NCBI GenBank assembly: GCA_020205615.1
Contig: CM035162.1
Span: forward strand, 33,878,479-33,942,478
Source of the DNA: Panax quinquefolius
Taxonomy: Eukaryota; Streptophyta; Magnoliopsida; Apiales; Araliaceae
Direction: 5' to 3'
Length of the DNA stretch: 64,000 nt
In this document: positions 1-13,315 of the stretch, piece by piece
How the letters are laid out: each line of letters begins with the position of its first letter
How positions within the stretch are numbered: the stretch's first letter is position 1
The notes under the pieces: model-generated
What the model was told of the DNA's origin: nothing
The model's database searches: none
The model's input: the letters and a program-made list of their open reading frames with translations, nothing else
Translations under genes and position numbers: made by a program

Positions 1-925
1 AGCGATTCGAAAACCCTTCCACTAATCTCCGATAATAACCAAATAAGCCCAAAAGCTACGACTTGACCACCGACTTCGTTGTTCTAACTTTTCAGATTGC
101 TTCAATCTTCACGGATCAACAGATACTCCATGTTTTGACACCACATGCCCAAGAAAGGCTACTTCCTCAAGCCGTAACTCGCATTTCTTCAATTTGGCAT
201 ATAGTTGGTTTTCATGAAGCCTTTGGAGTACCAAACTTCAAATGGTGCTCATGATCTTCACGACTTTTGGAATATATAAGGATGTCATCAATAAAGACAA
301 CAACGAATCGATCCAAATATTCCTTGAATACTCGGTTCATCATATCCATGAAAGCCGCAGAGAGCATTAGTTAGTCCGAAAGACATGACTAAGAATTCAT
401 AATGCCCATACCGAGTTCTCAAGGCGTCTTTTGAATATCCTCGCTTTTAATCTTCAAATTGATGATATCCGTAATCTAAGATCGATTTTTGAAAAGAATT
501 GTGCCCTTGAATCGGGTCAAACAAGTCATCAATACGAGGTAGAGGATACCTATTCTTGATGGTGACATGGTTCAATTCCCCGATAGTCAATACAAAGTCG
601 ATACTCCCGCTCTTTTTTTTTACAAATAAAACAGAGCACCCCAAGGAGATGTACTAGATTTAATGAAACCGATGTCCAACAATTCCTCGTAGTTGGACCT
701 TTAACTCCTCAAGTTCAATAGGAGCCATTCGATATGGGGTTTTAGAAATGGGCTTTGTACCAGTTCAAGATCAATAAAGAATTCAACTTCACGCTCGGGG
801 TAGACCGGAGGAAGTTCTTCAGAAATACGCCAGAAAGTCAATAACAACAGAATATTATTCAAATTTGACGTGTCTTTATTCAAATCCATAACATGGGCTA
901 AGAAAGCTTGACATCCGCTTTTCAA
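1..925 (-). pseudogene. Element 1 pol: PR-RT linker and reverse transcriptase remnant
   Basis: The minus strand encodes, in several frames, the linker between protease and reverse transcriptase (701-925, with [18 protein letters not shown] and [11 protein letters not shown]) and then the reverse transcriptase core. The catalytic F-I-D-D box lies at 284-295. The block FVKKKSGSIDFVLTIGELNH (447-644) is the frameshifted form of the usual finger-domain segment. The first ~80 bases match the start of the RNase H region. Frameshifts and stops occur every 100-300 bases, so it is not functional. Known role of the family: copying element RNA into DNA in the virus-like particle. Confidence 0.85.
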
Positions 926-975
926 TAAACGAATAATTTTTATGATTAGATATGATAGTGATTGATTTTAATGGT

Positions 976-1432
976 TTAGTTCGTGAATTGCATAACAAAG
1001 TTGGTTAGAATATGAAAACTAACAACCTTACGAAAATAATCAATTTTGGCATGATGAGTAGTTAACCAATCAATCCCTAAAATCACATCAAAAGCAAGTA
1101 TCTTTAAAGAGATAAGGTCAACGTGTAAGGTGATGGTGCCAACTTGAATCAAACAAGATTTATAAACAAAGTGGATGTAATGAAAGTTTCTCCTAATGTG
1201 AGTTTCCACAGATAGGTCAAAGTCTAATTTCTCCCGAGTCAAGTTTAAACGTTGAGCACATGCAGAGAGATAAATGAATGGGTAAGACCCCAGATCAAGT
1301 AAGGTATAAACTTCGCAAGAATTTATAAATAGCTTACCCGTGATCACCTCGTTTGGGTTCTCGATTATGACCACCACAACAAACGCTTCTTCCCTAATTG
1401 TTGACTTTGACTTTTCCGACGATCTTTTGAGT
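976..1432 (-). pseudogene. Element 1 aspartic protease remnant
   Basis: A 133-codon open stretch on the minus strand (976-1377) covers the retroviral-type aspartic protease. It contains [20 protein letters not shown], the active-site aspartate in [24 protein letters not shown], and the second hallmark segment [18 protein letters not shown]. The usual flap-side motif D-(S/T)-G is D-L-G here, a feature shared with elements 3 and 5. The family's protease cuts the Gag-Pol polyprotein. Upstream frames are broken, so this is a remnant. Confidence 0.85.
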
Positions 1433-2562
1433 CACCGTCCCTCATTGAACTATGTTTCGCCACTGCATAATCTCGAAAGCGATATGTCCTTCCTTTCCAC
1501 AACTATAGCATACCTTGAACTGTTGTAGGGCGTTTGGACCGATATGTCCTCTTTTCCGTGATTTTGTAAGATATGACCGGTGGTCGATCTCTCCCTTAGA
1601 ACCGCTTCGCCAAGACCGCTGCGTTTCACATAGTCGTTGTTAAATCTCTTCTTTTTAAAATCTCCTCCGACTCGCTTCTTTTCATTTTCACGACCATGAT
1701 TACCACCGAGTGGTTACCATTTTCTGTCCGTCTCGCTTTTCTCCGCAGTTATCATTATTCGCTGATCGCTATCTCTCGTACGATCCTCGGTTATGGTCCT
1801 CGGTTGACCTGACATTTCGTTATCTCGCTTCTAATAATTGAGCCTCATTTACAACATCTCGAGTAAAGAGAAAGTTTATGAGAAATGAGATATCGACGTA
1901 CGCCGGGTTTCAAACCTCTAAGAAACATCGCGTCATACGCTCCTCATTCTCCACCAAATGAGGTGCAAACTCGATAACTCGCAAACTTTGCCTCGCATCG
2001 AGACACCGCCTATGTTGTTTTTGCTCTAATCGATGAACTCCACTTCCTTCATACGACGTAACACTTTCAGAAAGTATTTGTCATTAAATAGTCTCTCAAA
2101 CGCCTCCCAAGACATACGCCGAAAAGTACGGATGGGTACGCTTCACGACTCTCACCAAGAGTCCGCCTCGCCACGGAACATAAAGGTGGCGAATGGAACC
2201 TTCGTTCTCCGTGCATCCCAAGACATCGAATATCTTGGTAATTTGTTTGACCCATGTTTCCGCCATGATCGGATCCGCTTTCCTTAAATTCTCGTGGTCC
2301 CAACTCTTTGAATCGCTTGGGTCGTGACAACCCGTGAATTGCTATCATTTCCTCCTCAGATTTTGAACACGAGTCTCCTAAATTCGATTTTGCATGAATC
2401 GCAAAAACTTCTAAACATCCCTCGTTCATCATCTTTCAGGTGGTGTTGTTCACGGGAGGAACATTGCCCACTGTTGCGACGCGTTCTCCTCGTTGGTAAA
2501 GACAGCATCTCCACGGTCTCATTTACTCCATCGTTAATATTCTCGATCGACATTCTCAAACA
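1433..2562 (-). pseudogene. Element 1 gag remnant with zinc knuckles
   Basis: The minus strand starts with the conserved amino end MSIENINDGVNETVEM (near 2559) and continues in broken frames through the Retrotrans_gag core (2067-2432). Around 1465-1530 lies a CCHC knuckle reading C-Y-S-C-G-K-E-G-H-I with its last cysteine lost, and a second degraded copy is at 1525-1580. Gag forms the particle and binds element RNA. The start is chosen because MSIENIN recurs in elements 5, 6 and 10 at the same distance from the primer site. Confidence 0.8.
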
Positions 2563-2725
2563 TCATCATAAAACAAGGGTTAATTAAGGAAATCAATATA
2601 TCACATAATATCCCTTATATATCGACCAACTAACAAATAAGCTTAGTAGGACACACTAGCGAAGGATGTACTGCCTCTCCCTCCTAGTTCCATTCCCCGA
2701 TCTCCGCCAGAGATCATATCCCTAA

Positions 2726-2736
2726 GCTCGATACCA
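2726..2736 (-). other. Element 1 primer-binding site
   Basis: Minus-strand TGGTATCGAGC sits four bases inside the LTR edge. It matches the plant initiator-tRNA-Met site TGGTATCAGAGC with one base lost and defines the 5' LTR boundary. Confidence 0.8.
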
Positions 2737-2740
2737 ACCG

Positions 2741-5404
2741 TGACGCCCCAAAATAGGTATACATCACCCATTCCGAAAGTTGTCAATACATGGTACGTAA
2801 ACAACTACAACTTTATTATTACAACAAGAAAGCTGTGAGTTTAAATACAAATATTATCTTCAGACAATATTTATACTCAAATAAATCCTCATCACATTTA
2901 TTGATACATTATTTTACAAAAATGGTGAGGACTACTAAACAATCCTTTCTAAAACCTTCATTCCATACCCCGACTGCACTCGCTTATATTCTCGCCTCGA
3001 GAAGAATGGAACAAAAAGGAAAAGGGTGAGCTCAACTAGCTCAAGAAAGAATATTATGACTAAGATAATATACAACAAATTATCGTTAGTCTTCAACAGG
3101 AAAAAATTTAATAGAATACAATAGACAACAAATTTTAAATCAATATTCGCAATGAAATAATAATTCATTAGAAGAGTTAAGTAGAGAATGCAAACTACTA
3201 TCTTCTATGTATGAATTTAAAAGTTCATCGCCTATCTTTTATCCTCGTAACAACAATCAATATACATCTCGAATCAAATATTCATCTTCACTACAAAGCC
3301 AAAGATATTCATCATTGGTCATGTTCATTTAAACACTGCTCATCTTTGCACCATGAGCCAAAGATATTAATCGATCACCATGTTCATCTCAACACTGCTC
3401 ATCTTTGCACTGTGCCAAAGATATTCTTCAGAAATCATTCATCTTTTTGCACTACAAAGCCAAAGATATTCAATAATATCATCATTTAAGACCGAGGATG
3501 ATGAAAATATTTTTAAAGAACTAATCCATGGAACAAAATGACAAGGATTAAGGATTAAGGATTCGTGACTTTGTTTTATCCATGTCCAACAATACCCCAA
3601 AAATAATCACAAGGGTGTAAAATTCTAGAATGATCAAAACATGGATACAATCAAAGCTAGTATCCGAATAGATATTTTGGACTTAAAAGAAGAAATTTTA
3701 TTTTTCGATGAATAGTGCCAGATACGTGAATAAAGTCAGATATCGTGAATAAAGGTCAGACACGTGAATAAGAAACTCGACACCAAAAGATAAAAATTCC
3801 ACAAAAAAAACATTTTCACGCTTCATGAATAGTACTCGTGAATAGTAAGAATCGTGAATAGTAACTCATGAATAAGAACTCGTGAATAAGAACTCATGAA
3901 TAGTAACCCCGACATGAAAAAGTTCCAAATTTGATAAAAACTTCAGATCAACATTTCAAAGATAATGATATTGAAGAAATAATATCATTACGAAAAAATA
4001 ATATCCCTTACCTCAAAGAATCAAGATTTTGAATGAAAGGCTCAAGTGATAATCGAATGAAACTTGTCTTCGAATAAAGAACTCTCAAAGTATCTAAATA
4101 CTCACAAAATACGCCAATAATATAGAGAGAAAGAGAGAAAACTTTGTTTCGGTGTGATTTTCACTCTAACTTAGCCCTCTATTTATAGGAAAATGTTAGC
4201 CACCAAGCGGACTTGACACGCCACACCGATGGCTTTTACTCGCTACTATTGCCACCCACCACATTTGAAATAAAATTCAGCACATTTCTTCACCAACCAC
4301 AAGTGGGGACCACTTAATTCTAGAATTTTCCACCAAAATCAATTATAAACCTAATTTCGAATCCGACACCTCTTAAAATTCACAACAAATCATTTCGTGC
4401 ATTTTAACGGTTCAAAATTTGTTGACATATACTCAACTTATGTATGTATAACATACCCAAAAATTACCACAATCCAACCATCGGATTAAAAATTATAACC
4501 CCGCAATATATCTCAAAACCCCGATTTAATTTTTTAATACCTCCAATCCGATAAAATACCGATAAAACACCTCAACAATAATTTCTTCATTTATAACCAC
4601 ATAAATAAATCCATCATTTATATCCACATAAAATAAATATTTCTTTATCATATGAATCAATAATTAATTATTCACAAATAATATTATAGAATCACAATTA
4701 TGACAACCAGCCGCTCCTCAGAAAGAGGGCTTTCCGATAAGGATTTCTCCTTCTCGGGCGCGCAATTAGGTGACCAAACCTCTCCTCGATGTAACTTTCT
4801 AGACATTACCAATAATGCTATCTAATAATATTATTCAAATAATATGAATTATTGATCCGATAATGGAGATAATGTGCGTTGACAATTATTGAACAAACAA
4901 TAATATAAAATATCAACGCAAAGAATTATTGAATCAATAAAATAAAATATTGAACAAGAATTCATCGTGAAAATTATTGAAAAGTGCCTTCACGTAAGGA
5001 TCAATAATTCAACAATATCGCGTGCAATACCGCGTGCCATCATCTTATGCAACCACGCCAGACATCGTATTTTTAACCAACGGGTATTCCAACAAGATTA
5101 ATTAGAATAACTACGCCGTTATTTTTAACCAACTTATATTTATCGTTTTCTTCATCCAATCGCTTTCGTTATGGGGCCCACACATGGTTGCTTGGTCGCA
5201 TTTATTTAATATTCCCCGACGATTTAATATTCCACCACCAAACGAATATTCCCCGACAAAAATGAATATTTTATAACCACTTGCTTATTTTGAAATATTT
5301 GCGTATTTAACCCTTAACTATCCACATTAATCAAATCAACCCTTACTATTTCAAAATAATAAATAAAGGAAATTCCTTTTTATTTAAAAAATTTTGAGGT
5401 CTTA
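2741..5404 (-). repeat. Element 1 5' LTR (2.66 kb)
   Basis: On the minus strand the LTR begins GTAAGACCTC (5395-5404, first T unclear) and ends GGGGCGTCA at 2741. It carries a TATA-like box (minus TATAAATA, 4180-4187) and downstream the 15-bp TTACTATTCACGAG repeats (about 3826-3905) and ATCTTTG/CAAAGAT hairpin units (about 3290-3480). Its U3 middle matches that of element 11, not elements 4, 5, 6 and 10, so it belongs to the element-11 LTR subtype. Confidence 0.85.
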
Positions 5405-6034
5405 CGAGAATTGTTAGACATCGGTTTCATTAAATCTAAGTACATCTCCTTGGGGTGCTCTGTTTTTATTTTTAAAGAAGAAAGACGGTAGTAGACGACT
5501 TTGTATTGACTACCGAGAATTGAACCATGTCACCATCAAGAATAGGTATCCGCTACCTCGCATTGATGACCTATTTGACCAGTTACAAGGAGCAAAATTC
5601 TTTTCAAAGATCGATCTTCGATTCGGATATCATCATTTGAAGATTAAAAGCGAGGATATTCCAAAGGCGCCTTGAGAACTTCGTTCACGGGCATTATGAA
5701 TTCTTAGTCATGTCTTTTGGATTGACTAATGCTCCTGCTTCTTTCATGGATATAATGAACCGAGTATTCAAGGAATATTTGGATCAGTTCGTTGTTGTCT
5801 TTATTGATGACATCCTCATCTATTCCAAAAGCCGTGAAGATCATGAGCACCATTTGAAACTGATACTTGAAAGGCTTCGTGAAAACAAGCTATATGCCAA
5901 GCTGAAGAAATGCGAGTTCTGGCTTGAGGAAGTAGCATTCCATGGGCAAGTGGTGTCAAAACATGGAGTATTTGTTGACCCGGAGAAGATTGAAGCCATA
6001 CAAAGTTGGGAGCAACCGAAGTCGGTGACTGAAG
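5405..6034 (+). pseudogene. Element 2 reverse transcriptase fragment
   Basis: This segment starts inside the reverse transcriptase at the equivalent of ELLDIGFI and ends just before RNase H. The last 110 codons (from 5710) are open: [20 protein letters not shown], then V-V-V-F-I-D-D with the catalytic F-I-D-D at 5800-5811, then [13 protein letters not shown] frameshift near 5660 separates it from the first half. The 5' end is lost to element 1 and the 3' end continues at 17071 after element 3. Inferred function is lost. Confidence 0.9.
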
Positions 6035-8481
6035 TGTGACACCCCCAAAATTAGGTATACATCACCCATCTTGGGTCGCCACTTACATGGTACATAAATT
6101 CAAATACAACTTACTAATATAATTGTCGTGTATAATACGACATAAACTGTGAGTTTGAATACAAATATTGTCTACTAGATATTATACAAACTCAAAAGGA
6201 GTCCTCATTACAACTATTATCACACTATTTCACAGAATAGTGATGACTACTAATGCTATCCTCTAGACCATTACTCCATTCCCCGACTCGTCCCAGCTAT
6301 GTTCTCATTTCCTGAAGAGAACAGTGAAAGAAAGGGTGAGCTCAACTAGCCCAGTAAGAAATATTATGACTAAGATAATGCAAAATAAATTATCATTAGC
6401 CTTCAACAGTGTTAAACTGATAAAATACAATTGACAACCAGTTTAACTGCAGCGGAATATGCAATCCATTAAAAGAGTCAAGTAGAAAATAAAGTCTACT
6501 ATATTTTATGATTTAAAATGTTTTTCATCACTGTTATAGCTGAGACTCAGCTTTAATAAATATTCCACCACATCTAATCATCCCTGTACCACGGTCAAGA
6601 ATTTTCATTAAATCATCAATGGTCATGACTATACCGAATAAACCCTGGTCATAATCATACCAAAAACTATTCATCAATGCTTTACAAGCCACTGAGGACT
6701 TTTATCACATCATTTATAACAGGTCATGATTATACCGAATGATCCCTGGTCATAATCATACTAAGTCCATCTATGCACGTAATCCAAAGATGACTTTCTT
6801 CACATCATTTGTAACATTACGGTCATGATTAACAAGAATAGTCTCTGGTCATAATCATACCAAGTCCATCTATGCACTACGTGCCCACATGATGACTTTC
6901 AACATAATATAAACATGAGGATGATGACAATGAATAAGAATTCAATAAAACAAGTTCAAGAATTATTTTATCCAGAATTATTAACGCCCAAATTGTCAAC
7001 ATGATCTTTGTTTTGTGTAGAGTAAAATTCAAGAATGAGCAGTAAGAATATTTCCATGAAAAGATCTTTGGATGAAACGCAAATATCAAGGATATTCTAC
7101 TAATTTCATGGAGTATAGAAGTCAAAGTTTTAACCAACCTGGGTATAATAAAGAATGGAATAACAAAAGAAATCACCATGCATGCGGTACTTCACATAGG
7201 CGAAGTTATTCCAGCGTAATAATAATAACGGAACCGTCGGTGAAATTCATGCCGATAGGATGATCCAATGAGAATAATAAATGCGGAATAATAAACAATG
7301 GAACGAATAAAGGTGTAAAAACACATGACGAGGATATTCCAATGTAATAATAAAGAATGGAATAATGAGAAGAAGATCACCAAGTATAGGGGATTCAGCG
7401 ATCTGAGTTATTCCAACAGAATAAATAAGAATAGAATAATATAAGGATTTCACCAAGTATAGGGTGTCTGGCAGATCACAAAGTTATGTATAGGGTATAC
7501 CACTTTTACAAAAGTTATTCCAATGTAATAATAATGAATGGAATAATGAAGTTCTCTTCATGAATAAGAAAGCATAACACTACTTACGGTACAACAAATA
7601 ATACCCCTTACCTTAGAAGAATGAATATTGGAAAAGTGAAGTAGCGAGAATATTTTCTTCTTCTTTCTCTCTATAGATTTTCTCTATAGCTTCTCTCTAT
7701 AATTTCTCTCTCTAGAGTTTCAAAGGTGAATTTGTAAGAAAATAATGAAGGAATGAGCTTCATTTATAGGAAAATAGAATGCATAGTAATTAATCCATGA
7801 GCGGTCCAGATTGATTTACTTTAATCTGACCATTCCATATTTAAAGCAAAATCTTTTAAATAAAATATAATATATTCTATTTATATAAAACATTTTACTA
7901 TGCAAATACTATAAAAAACACTATGCAACACTATGCATAATAAAATATAATATATTCTATTTATAGAATAACTTTAATAAAAGTACATTTTATATAAAAG
8001 ATGTTTCATTTTATTACGTTAATAATACGAATAAAACAAAACGTCATTATCATTATAATAATTCATATTATTAATCGGATAATAATGGAATCAAACCGAG
8101 TGACTTCTCACATAAGCATTAATAATCAATACCGGTGCTACTTATGCAACCACACGACATTCTTGTACTTTTTACTACCGAAGTAGTTCAACAAGATATC
8201 ACAGTAAAACTTCCGTAGTTATTTCAATAAAATATTTTTGTCGTTTTTCAATCCGACAATAATTACATTGTGGGGTCCACCAATAATTGAGTAGTTATAC
8301 TGAATATTCCTCGCTAAACCGAATATTCCCAGACCAATCGAATATAATATAACCACTTGCATACTTTGCAAAATTTATAAATACTACCCACAACTATAAT
8401 ATTATCTCAAATTCACACCATAATATTAAAAATTATTTCGACAAAATTTAAATCTTTATTGATAAAAACTGGGGTCTCACA
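6035..8481 (-). repeat. Element 3 3' LTR
   Basis: Minus strand begins TGTGAGACCCCAG and ends GGGGGTGTCACA. A TATA-like TATAAAT lies at 7762-7768 (minus). Repeats of the kind GGTCATGATTATACC and GGTCATAATCATACC recur at 6620-6870. The purine-rich leader (minus GAGAGAAATTATAGAGAGAA) lies downstream of the TATA at 7668-7720. It pairs with 14623-17070 almost base for base in order. Confidence 0.9.
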
Positions 8482-8556
8482 ATCTCCCTCCTTATGGAAT
8501 TTCGTCCTCGAAATTTAGGGTACGATACTGGTATGATAAGAGGTGAGGATACCTTG
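8482..8556 (-). pseudogene. Element 3 polypurine tract and chromodomain tail
   Basis: The minus strand reads RYPHL, then a degenerate stretch, then NFEDEI, followed by AAGGAGGGAGAT directly before the LTR. This is the carboxyl end of pol and the plus-strand primer tract. Everything upstream of it to protease is missing. Confidence 0.8.
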
Positions 8557-9104
8557 AATACCTTTATCGTTAAAAATATTAAATTCATCTTTGCAATCCT
8601 ACCAAAGATATTCATTAACAATTCATCTTTGCACTACAGCCAAAGATATTCAATCATAAAACCAATAATCTTTCAAACTCGACATTAATAGTATCACGAC
8701 CACGAATTATCCATGCACTCTTGGCGGGGATATTCGTGTTTTTAATTACTATCCATGATTATACCCAATACTCGTGGTCATAATCATACCAAGTCTATCA
8801 ATGCACTACTACTAAAGATGACTTTTACCACATCCATGAATTAATATTTCATCACTTTGAGACTCATTTCAATAATTAATCCATATCATCGAATCATCCT
8901 CGCACTACTAAAGGCGAGGATATTCATTAGTATCACGACACCACGAATTATCCAAGCACTACTACCAAAGATAATCGTGTATTCATTAATATCACGACCA
9001 CAAATTATCCATGCACTACTACCAAAGATAATCGTGTATTCATTAGTATCACGACCACAAATTATCCATGCACTACGGCCAAAGATAATTGTGTATTCAT
9101 TAGT
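8557..9104 (-). repeat. LTR-like repeat block inside element 3, left part
   Basis: A run of units on the theme ATCCATGCACTACTACCAAAG and GTATCACGACC (8695-9100) resembles the tandem-repeat zone of these LTRs in minus orientation. It continues at 11927 after the solo LTR. It replaces part of the expected pol region. I cannot assign it to a specific element. Confidence 0.55.
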
Positions 9105-11926
9105 TGTAAGACCCCGAAATTTTTAAATAAAAAGGAATTTCCTTTATTTATTATTTTGAAATAGTAAGGGTTGATTTGATTAATGTGGATAGTTAAGGGT
9201 TAAATATGCAAATATTTCAAATTAAGCAAGTGGTTATAAAATATTCATTATCATCGGGGAATATTCGTTTAGTCGTGGAATATTAAATGCATCGTCAGAA
9301 TATTAAATTTATTAGTAGCGACCATGTGTGGGCCCCATAACGGAAAGTGATTGGATGAAAAAACGACAAATATAAGTTGTTTTTAAATAACTGGCAGTAG
9401 TTATTACAGATTAATATGGTTGGAATAATTTGGTTTAAAACACACTAATACGGCGTTGTTGAACAATAGCACTTTTCGGTATTGCACCAATTATTGATTC
9501 TTACGTGAAGAAGGCACTACTCAATAATGGTTACGATGAATTCTTGCTCGATTATTTTATTGAGTTAATAATTCTTTGCGTTGATATTTTATATTCTTTG
9601 TTGTTTCAATAATTGTCATTACACAGTATCTTTCATTATCGAAGCAATAATTCATATTATCTGAATAATATTATTAGATAACATTATTGGCAATGTCTAG
9701 AAAGTTACATCTACAGGAGAGGTTTGGTCACCTAATTGCCCAAAGAAGAAGAAATTCTTATTCGAAAGCCCTCTTTCCTGGAAGCCGCCTGGTTGTCAAT
9801 ATTGTGATTACGTAATATTATTTGTGAATAATTAATTATTGATTTATATGATGAGGAAAATATTGATTTTATGTGGATATAGATGGAGAAAATTTTTAAA
9901 ATGACAATTGTTGAAAATTAATATTTTATCTTTTTCTGATAAAATAATTCATTTAAATATATTATTTTAATAATATATTAATTCGGTGATATTTTTACAA
10001 CGAATGTGGGATATATGAGTATACGAGGAGGAAGAGTATTTTTTGTTGCAATAAATGTTTAAAACATGTTAAACATGTCGGTGGACCCCATTTATTGATT
10101 TGAAATTTGATTATACCGTAAAATCGCTTCGTTTGTGGATTTCGATCAATTTCTATTTGGAATTTGGAAAAACTTTCTTCTGTAAAGTTGTAGAGAATTG
10201 AATTTCCTATAAAAACTCGCGAGATTCGAATTTTCTGATGAAAGGGCTATTTATTATGAATTATTGAAGTTCTGAAGCTCCGAAATAATTAATTTTTGTA
10301 AGTTTTAATTATTTATTTTATGAAAAACGTTTTTATCATTTCTTTCTAGAAGGTTGGCATGTGGGAAATGTTGGGATCTGATTTCCAAAGAGGCGTAGGA
10401 AATTTATTAATAATAATATATTTTATTAAATTTTACTCGCTTTTGTGTTCTAGCATTTTCCTATAAATAAATAGGGTGCTTAGGTTAGAATTGAAAATCA
10501 CACCGTAAGCTCAAGTTTTCTCTCTATATTATCGGCGTATTCTTGTGAGTATTTTGAGTATACTTTGAGTATTGCTATACGGTGCAAGTCCAAGTCATAG
10601 CTTTATATCAGGTGTTTCAAATTTCTAAGATCGATCTTTCGAGGTAAGGGATATTATTTTTTTCAGTAATGATATTATTTCTTTAATATCATTATCTTTG
10701 AAATGTTGATCTGAAGTTTTTATCAAATTTGGAACTTTTTCATGTCTGGGTTACTATTCATGGGTTACTATTCATGAGTTACTATTCACGAGTTACTATT
10801 CATGAGTTACTTATTCACGAGTTACTATTCATTTAGTACTATTCATGTAAGCGTGAAGATATTTTTGTGGAATTTCTATCTTTTGGTGTCTGGAGTTACT
10901 ATTCACGATATCGGCACTATTTCATAGAAAAATAAAATTTCTTCTTTTTGTCCAAAATATCTATTCGGATACTAACTCGATTGTATCCATGTTTTGATCA
11001 TTCTTGAATTTTACACCACTATGATTATTTTTGAGGTATTTTTGGGCGTGGATAAAACCAAGTACGAATCCTTAATCCTTAATCCTTGTCATTTTGTTTT
11101 TTGGATTCGTTTCTTTAAAAAATATTTTTCATCATCCTCGGTCTTAAATGATGATATTATTGAATATCTTTGGCCCGTAGTAAAAAGATGAATGATTTCT
11201 GAAGAATATCTTTGGCCTGTAGTGCAAAGATGAGCGAAGTGTTGAGATGAACATGACCGATTGATTAATATCTTTGGCACAGAGTGCAAAGATGAGCAGT
11301 GTTTAAATGAACATGACTAATCGATGAATATCTTTGGCTCAGAAGTGCAAAGATGAATATTTGATTCAGATGCATATTGATTGATGTTACTGAGGATAAA
11401 ATATTGATGATGGACTATTAAATTCATAGATTATAGTAGATTTCATTCTCTACGTAACTCTTCTATGAATTATTATTTCCATTGCGAATATTGATCTCGA
11501 AACTTATTGTCTATTGTATTCTATCGATTTTTCCTGTTGAAGACTAACGATAATTTGTTGTATATTATCTTAGTCATAATATTCTTTCTTGGGCTAGTTG
11601 AGCTCACCCTTTTCCTTGTTGTTCCATTTTCTTCTCGGGAGGCGAGAATGTAGCGAGTACTAGTAGGAAGGTATGGAATGAAGGTTCTAGAGAGAGTTGT
11701 TTAGTAGTCCTCACCATTTTTGTAAAATAATGAATCAATAATTATGATGGGGATTTATTTGCATGTGGATATTGTCTAGAAGACAATATTATATTTAAAC
11801 TCATTAAGATATATTGTCGTATTTTCACACGACATTTGTATTATTGAAGTTGTAGTTTGCTTTTTGTACCATGTATTTGGCGAATTCGAGAATGGGTGTT
11901 GTGTATACCTATTTTGGGGCGTCACA
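9105..11926 (+). mobile_element. Element 4: solo LTR, 2.82 kb
   Basis: It starts TGTAAGACCCC and ends GGGGCGTCACA, with no internal region on either side. Flanking sequence resumes the same repeat unit (CATTAGT | AGTATCAACGACC), which shows a clean insertion with a short, imperfect target duplication (TTAGT / CAAGT or AGT). It contains a TATA box at 10461-10468, seven TTACTATTCA(T/C)GAG-type repeats at 10745-10850 and four hairpin units at 11165-11360. Solo LTRs form by recombination between the two LTRs of an element. Confidence 0.9.
10461..10468 (+). promoter_or_regulatory. TATA box of element 4 LTR
   Basis: CTATAAATA in the context TTTTCCTATAAATA is placed before the conserved leader TTAGAATTGAAAATCACACC. 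The same arrangement recurs in most LTRs here. Confidence 0.6.
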
Positions 11927-13315
11927 AGTATCAACGACCACAAATTATTCATGACTACTACCAAAGATAATCGTGTATTCATTAGTATCAACGACCATAA
12001 ATTATCCATGCACTACTACCAAAGATAATCGTGTTTTCAATTACGGTTATGATTATCTTAGAACAATCACGGTCATAATCATACCAAGTCCATCTACGCA
12101 CTACAGCCACGAGATGACTTTCAACATAATATAAACATGAGGATAATGATATAAAGAATCAATCAAATGAGATAAAGGATAAATATTAAACATTTATAAT
12201 ATAATTTATCCAGGATTCAAGAATATCCCCATGTTATCAATCACTTAATAATCTCATAATCTAATATCATTAATATTATAACAATATTTTAATCACTTCT
12301 TAAATTTATAAACAATTTATCTCAATTGTTTACGCTTTACCATATAATGCATTTAATCATTCAAAAATGCCATACTCATAAGATATCATCACCAATTATC
12401 AAATCCCTCATCAAAAAAAATATGCATATACTCTATATAGGATTCTCTAGCCATAAAATCCTATTTTCAACTTTGTTACTTCACATAACATATTTAACTC
12501 ATATGTTCGTAACTAAACTATTTTCATGAAAAATACCAAATTAGTCCCAAAAATATTTCTTTTCTGGGATTTAGCATAATATAGTCCCACAATGAAAATA
12601 TATTTTTCTCAGAATTTTTAAAATTCATTTACTATTTTTCAAAAATCAATTTCTAATTAATTCCTTAAGAAATTAGCTACGTCAAGTTTAACTCCAAAAA
12701 TTCCCAAATCTTGGCAGGACCTTACACATGTTAACGTAAGTTCCCAGTTTAAATTTCATGGTCATCGGAGTTATAGAACTCCGGTTATAGCGTTTTTCGT
12801 CGAAAAAACCTAAATATTGAAATAGTCATAACTTGCTCATTTTAAGTCAGAATGAGCTCATTTTTGGACAGGAGGTACTTTATACCATATACCTTCATGT
12901 CCCAAAAGGCCAGAATTTTTCTCATAATTTAAGTGGCCGAAACAGCCCCTCTAAAATCATGGCAGCAGCTTTTTCGGTTTTTATAGCTTTGCACTTCTTT
13001 GCTAAAATCAATCCACACGAAAATCTACAACACCTTTTTTATTGATTCCACTTGGATTAGTTAGGTAACTCATAGATCTAACTCTAGGACTTAACCACAC
13101 TCAAAAATTCAAACTATAATAGGAGATATGGTCAATTGAATTTCATGTTACGTTTTTCACCAAAATCTGGTTTTTAACTCCTTGTGATTTCTAAGAAACT
13201 TTCATGTTTTCACATAATAACCAACATAACTCATCATAACACTTACTAATACTTCATATACCCATGATTTTCATTAGTCCAATGCTTTTATTATGACTTT
13301 TATCATAATCCTAAA
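11927..13315 (-). repeat. Repeat-like and unassigned sequence inside element 3, right part
   Basis: The first ~240 bases continue the interrupted repeat block and share AGATGACTTTCAACATAATA with the element 3 LTR. From about 12200 to 13315 I see no match to anything else in the window. It holds no convincing coding frame and reads like an LTR or untranslated leader of another retroelement, for example the block around 12720-12990 with GTCATAACTTGCTCATTTTA. Assignment is open. Confidence 0.5.

Larger units (their letters stand above)
1..5404 (-). mobile_element. Element 1: Ty3/gypsy retrotransposon, left part outside window
   Basis: On the minus strand this reads LTR (2741-5404), primer-binding site, gag, protease and reverse transcriptase, running off the left edge before RNase H and integrase are complete. 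The right end abuts plus-strand reverse transcriptase sequence of element 2, so this element was inserted into element 2. The other target-site copy would lie outside the window. Base order of domains and homology to the better preserved copy at 23252-28012 support the call. All reading frames are broken. Confidence 0.9.

Noticed and set aside
3211..3489. 92-codon open frame with repeated CSSLHHEPKI-like words
   Set aside because: It is the translation of LTR hairpin units (CAAAGAT/ATCTTTG). The periodic peptide follows from the DNA repeat and has no protein family signature.
12833..13045. 70-codon frame in the unassigned block
   Set aside because: No recognisable domain, AT-rich composition, no splice or promoter context.
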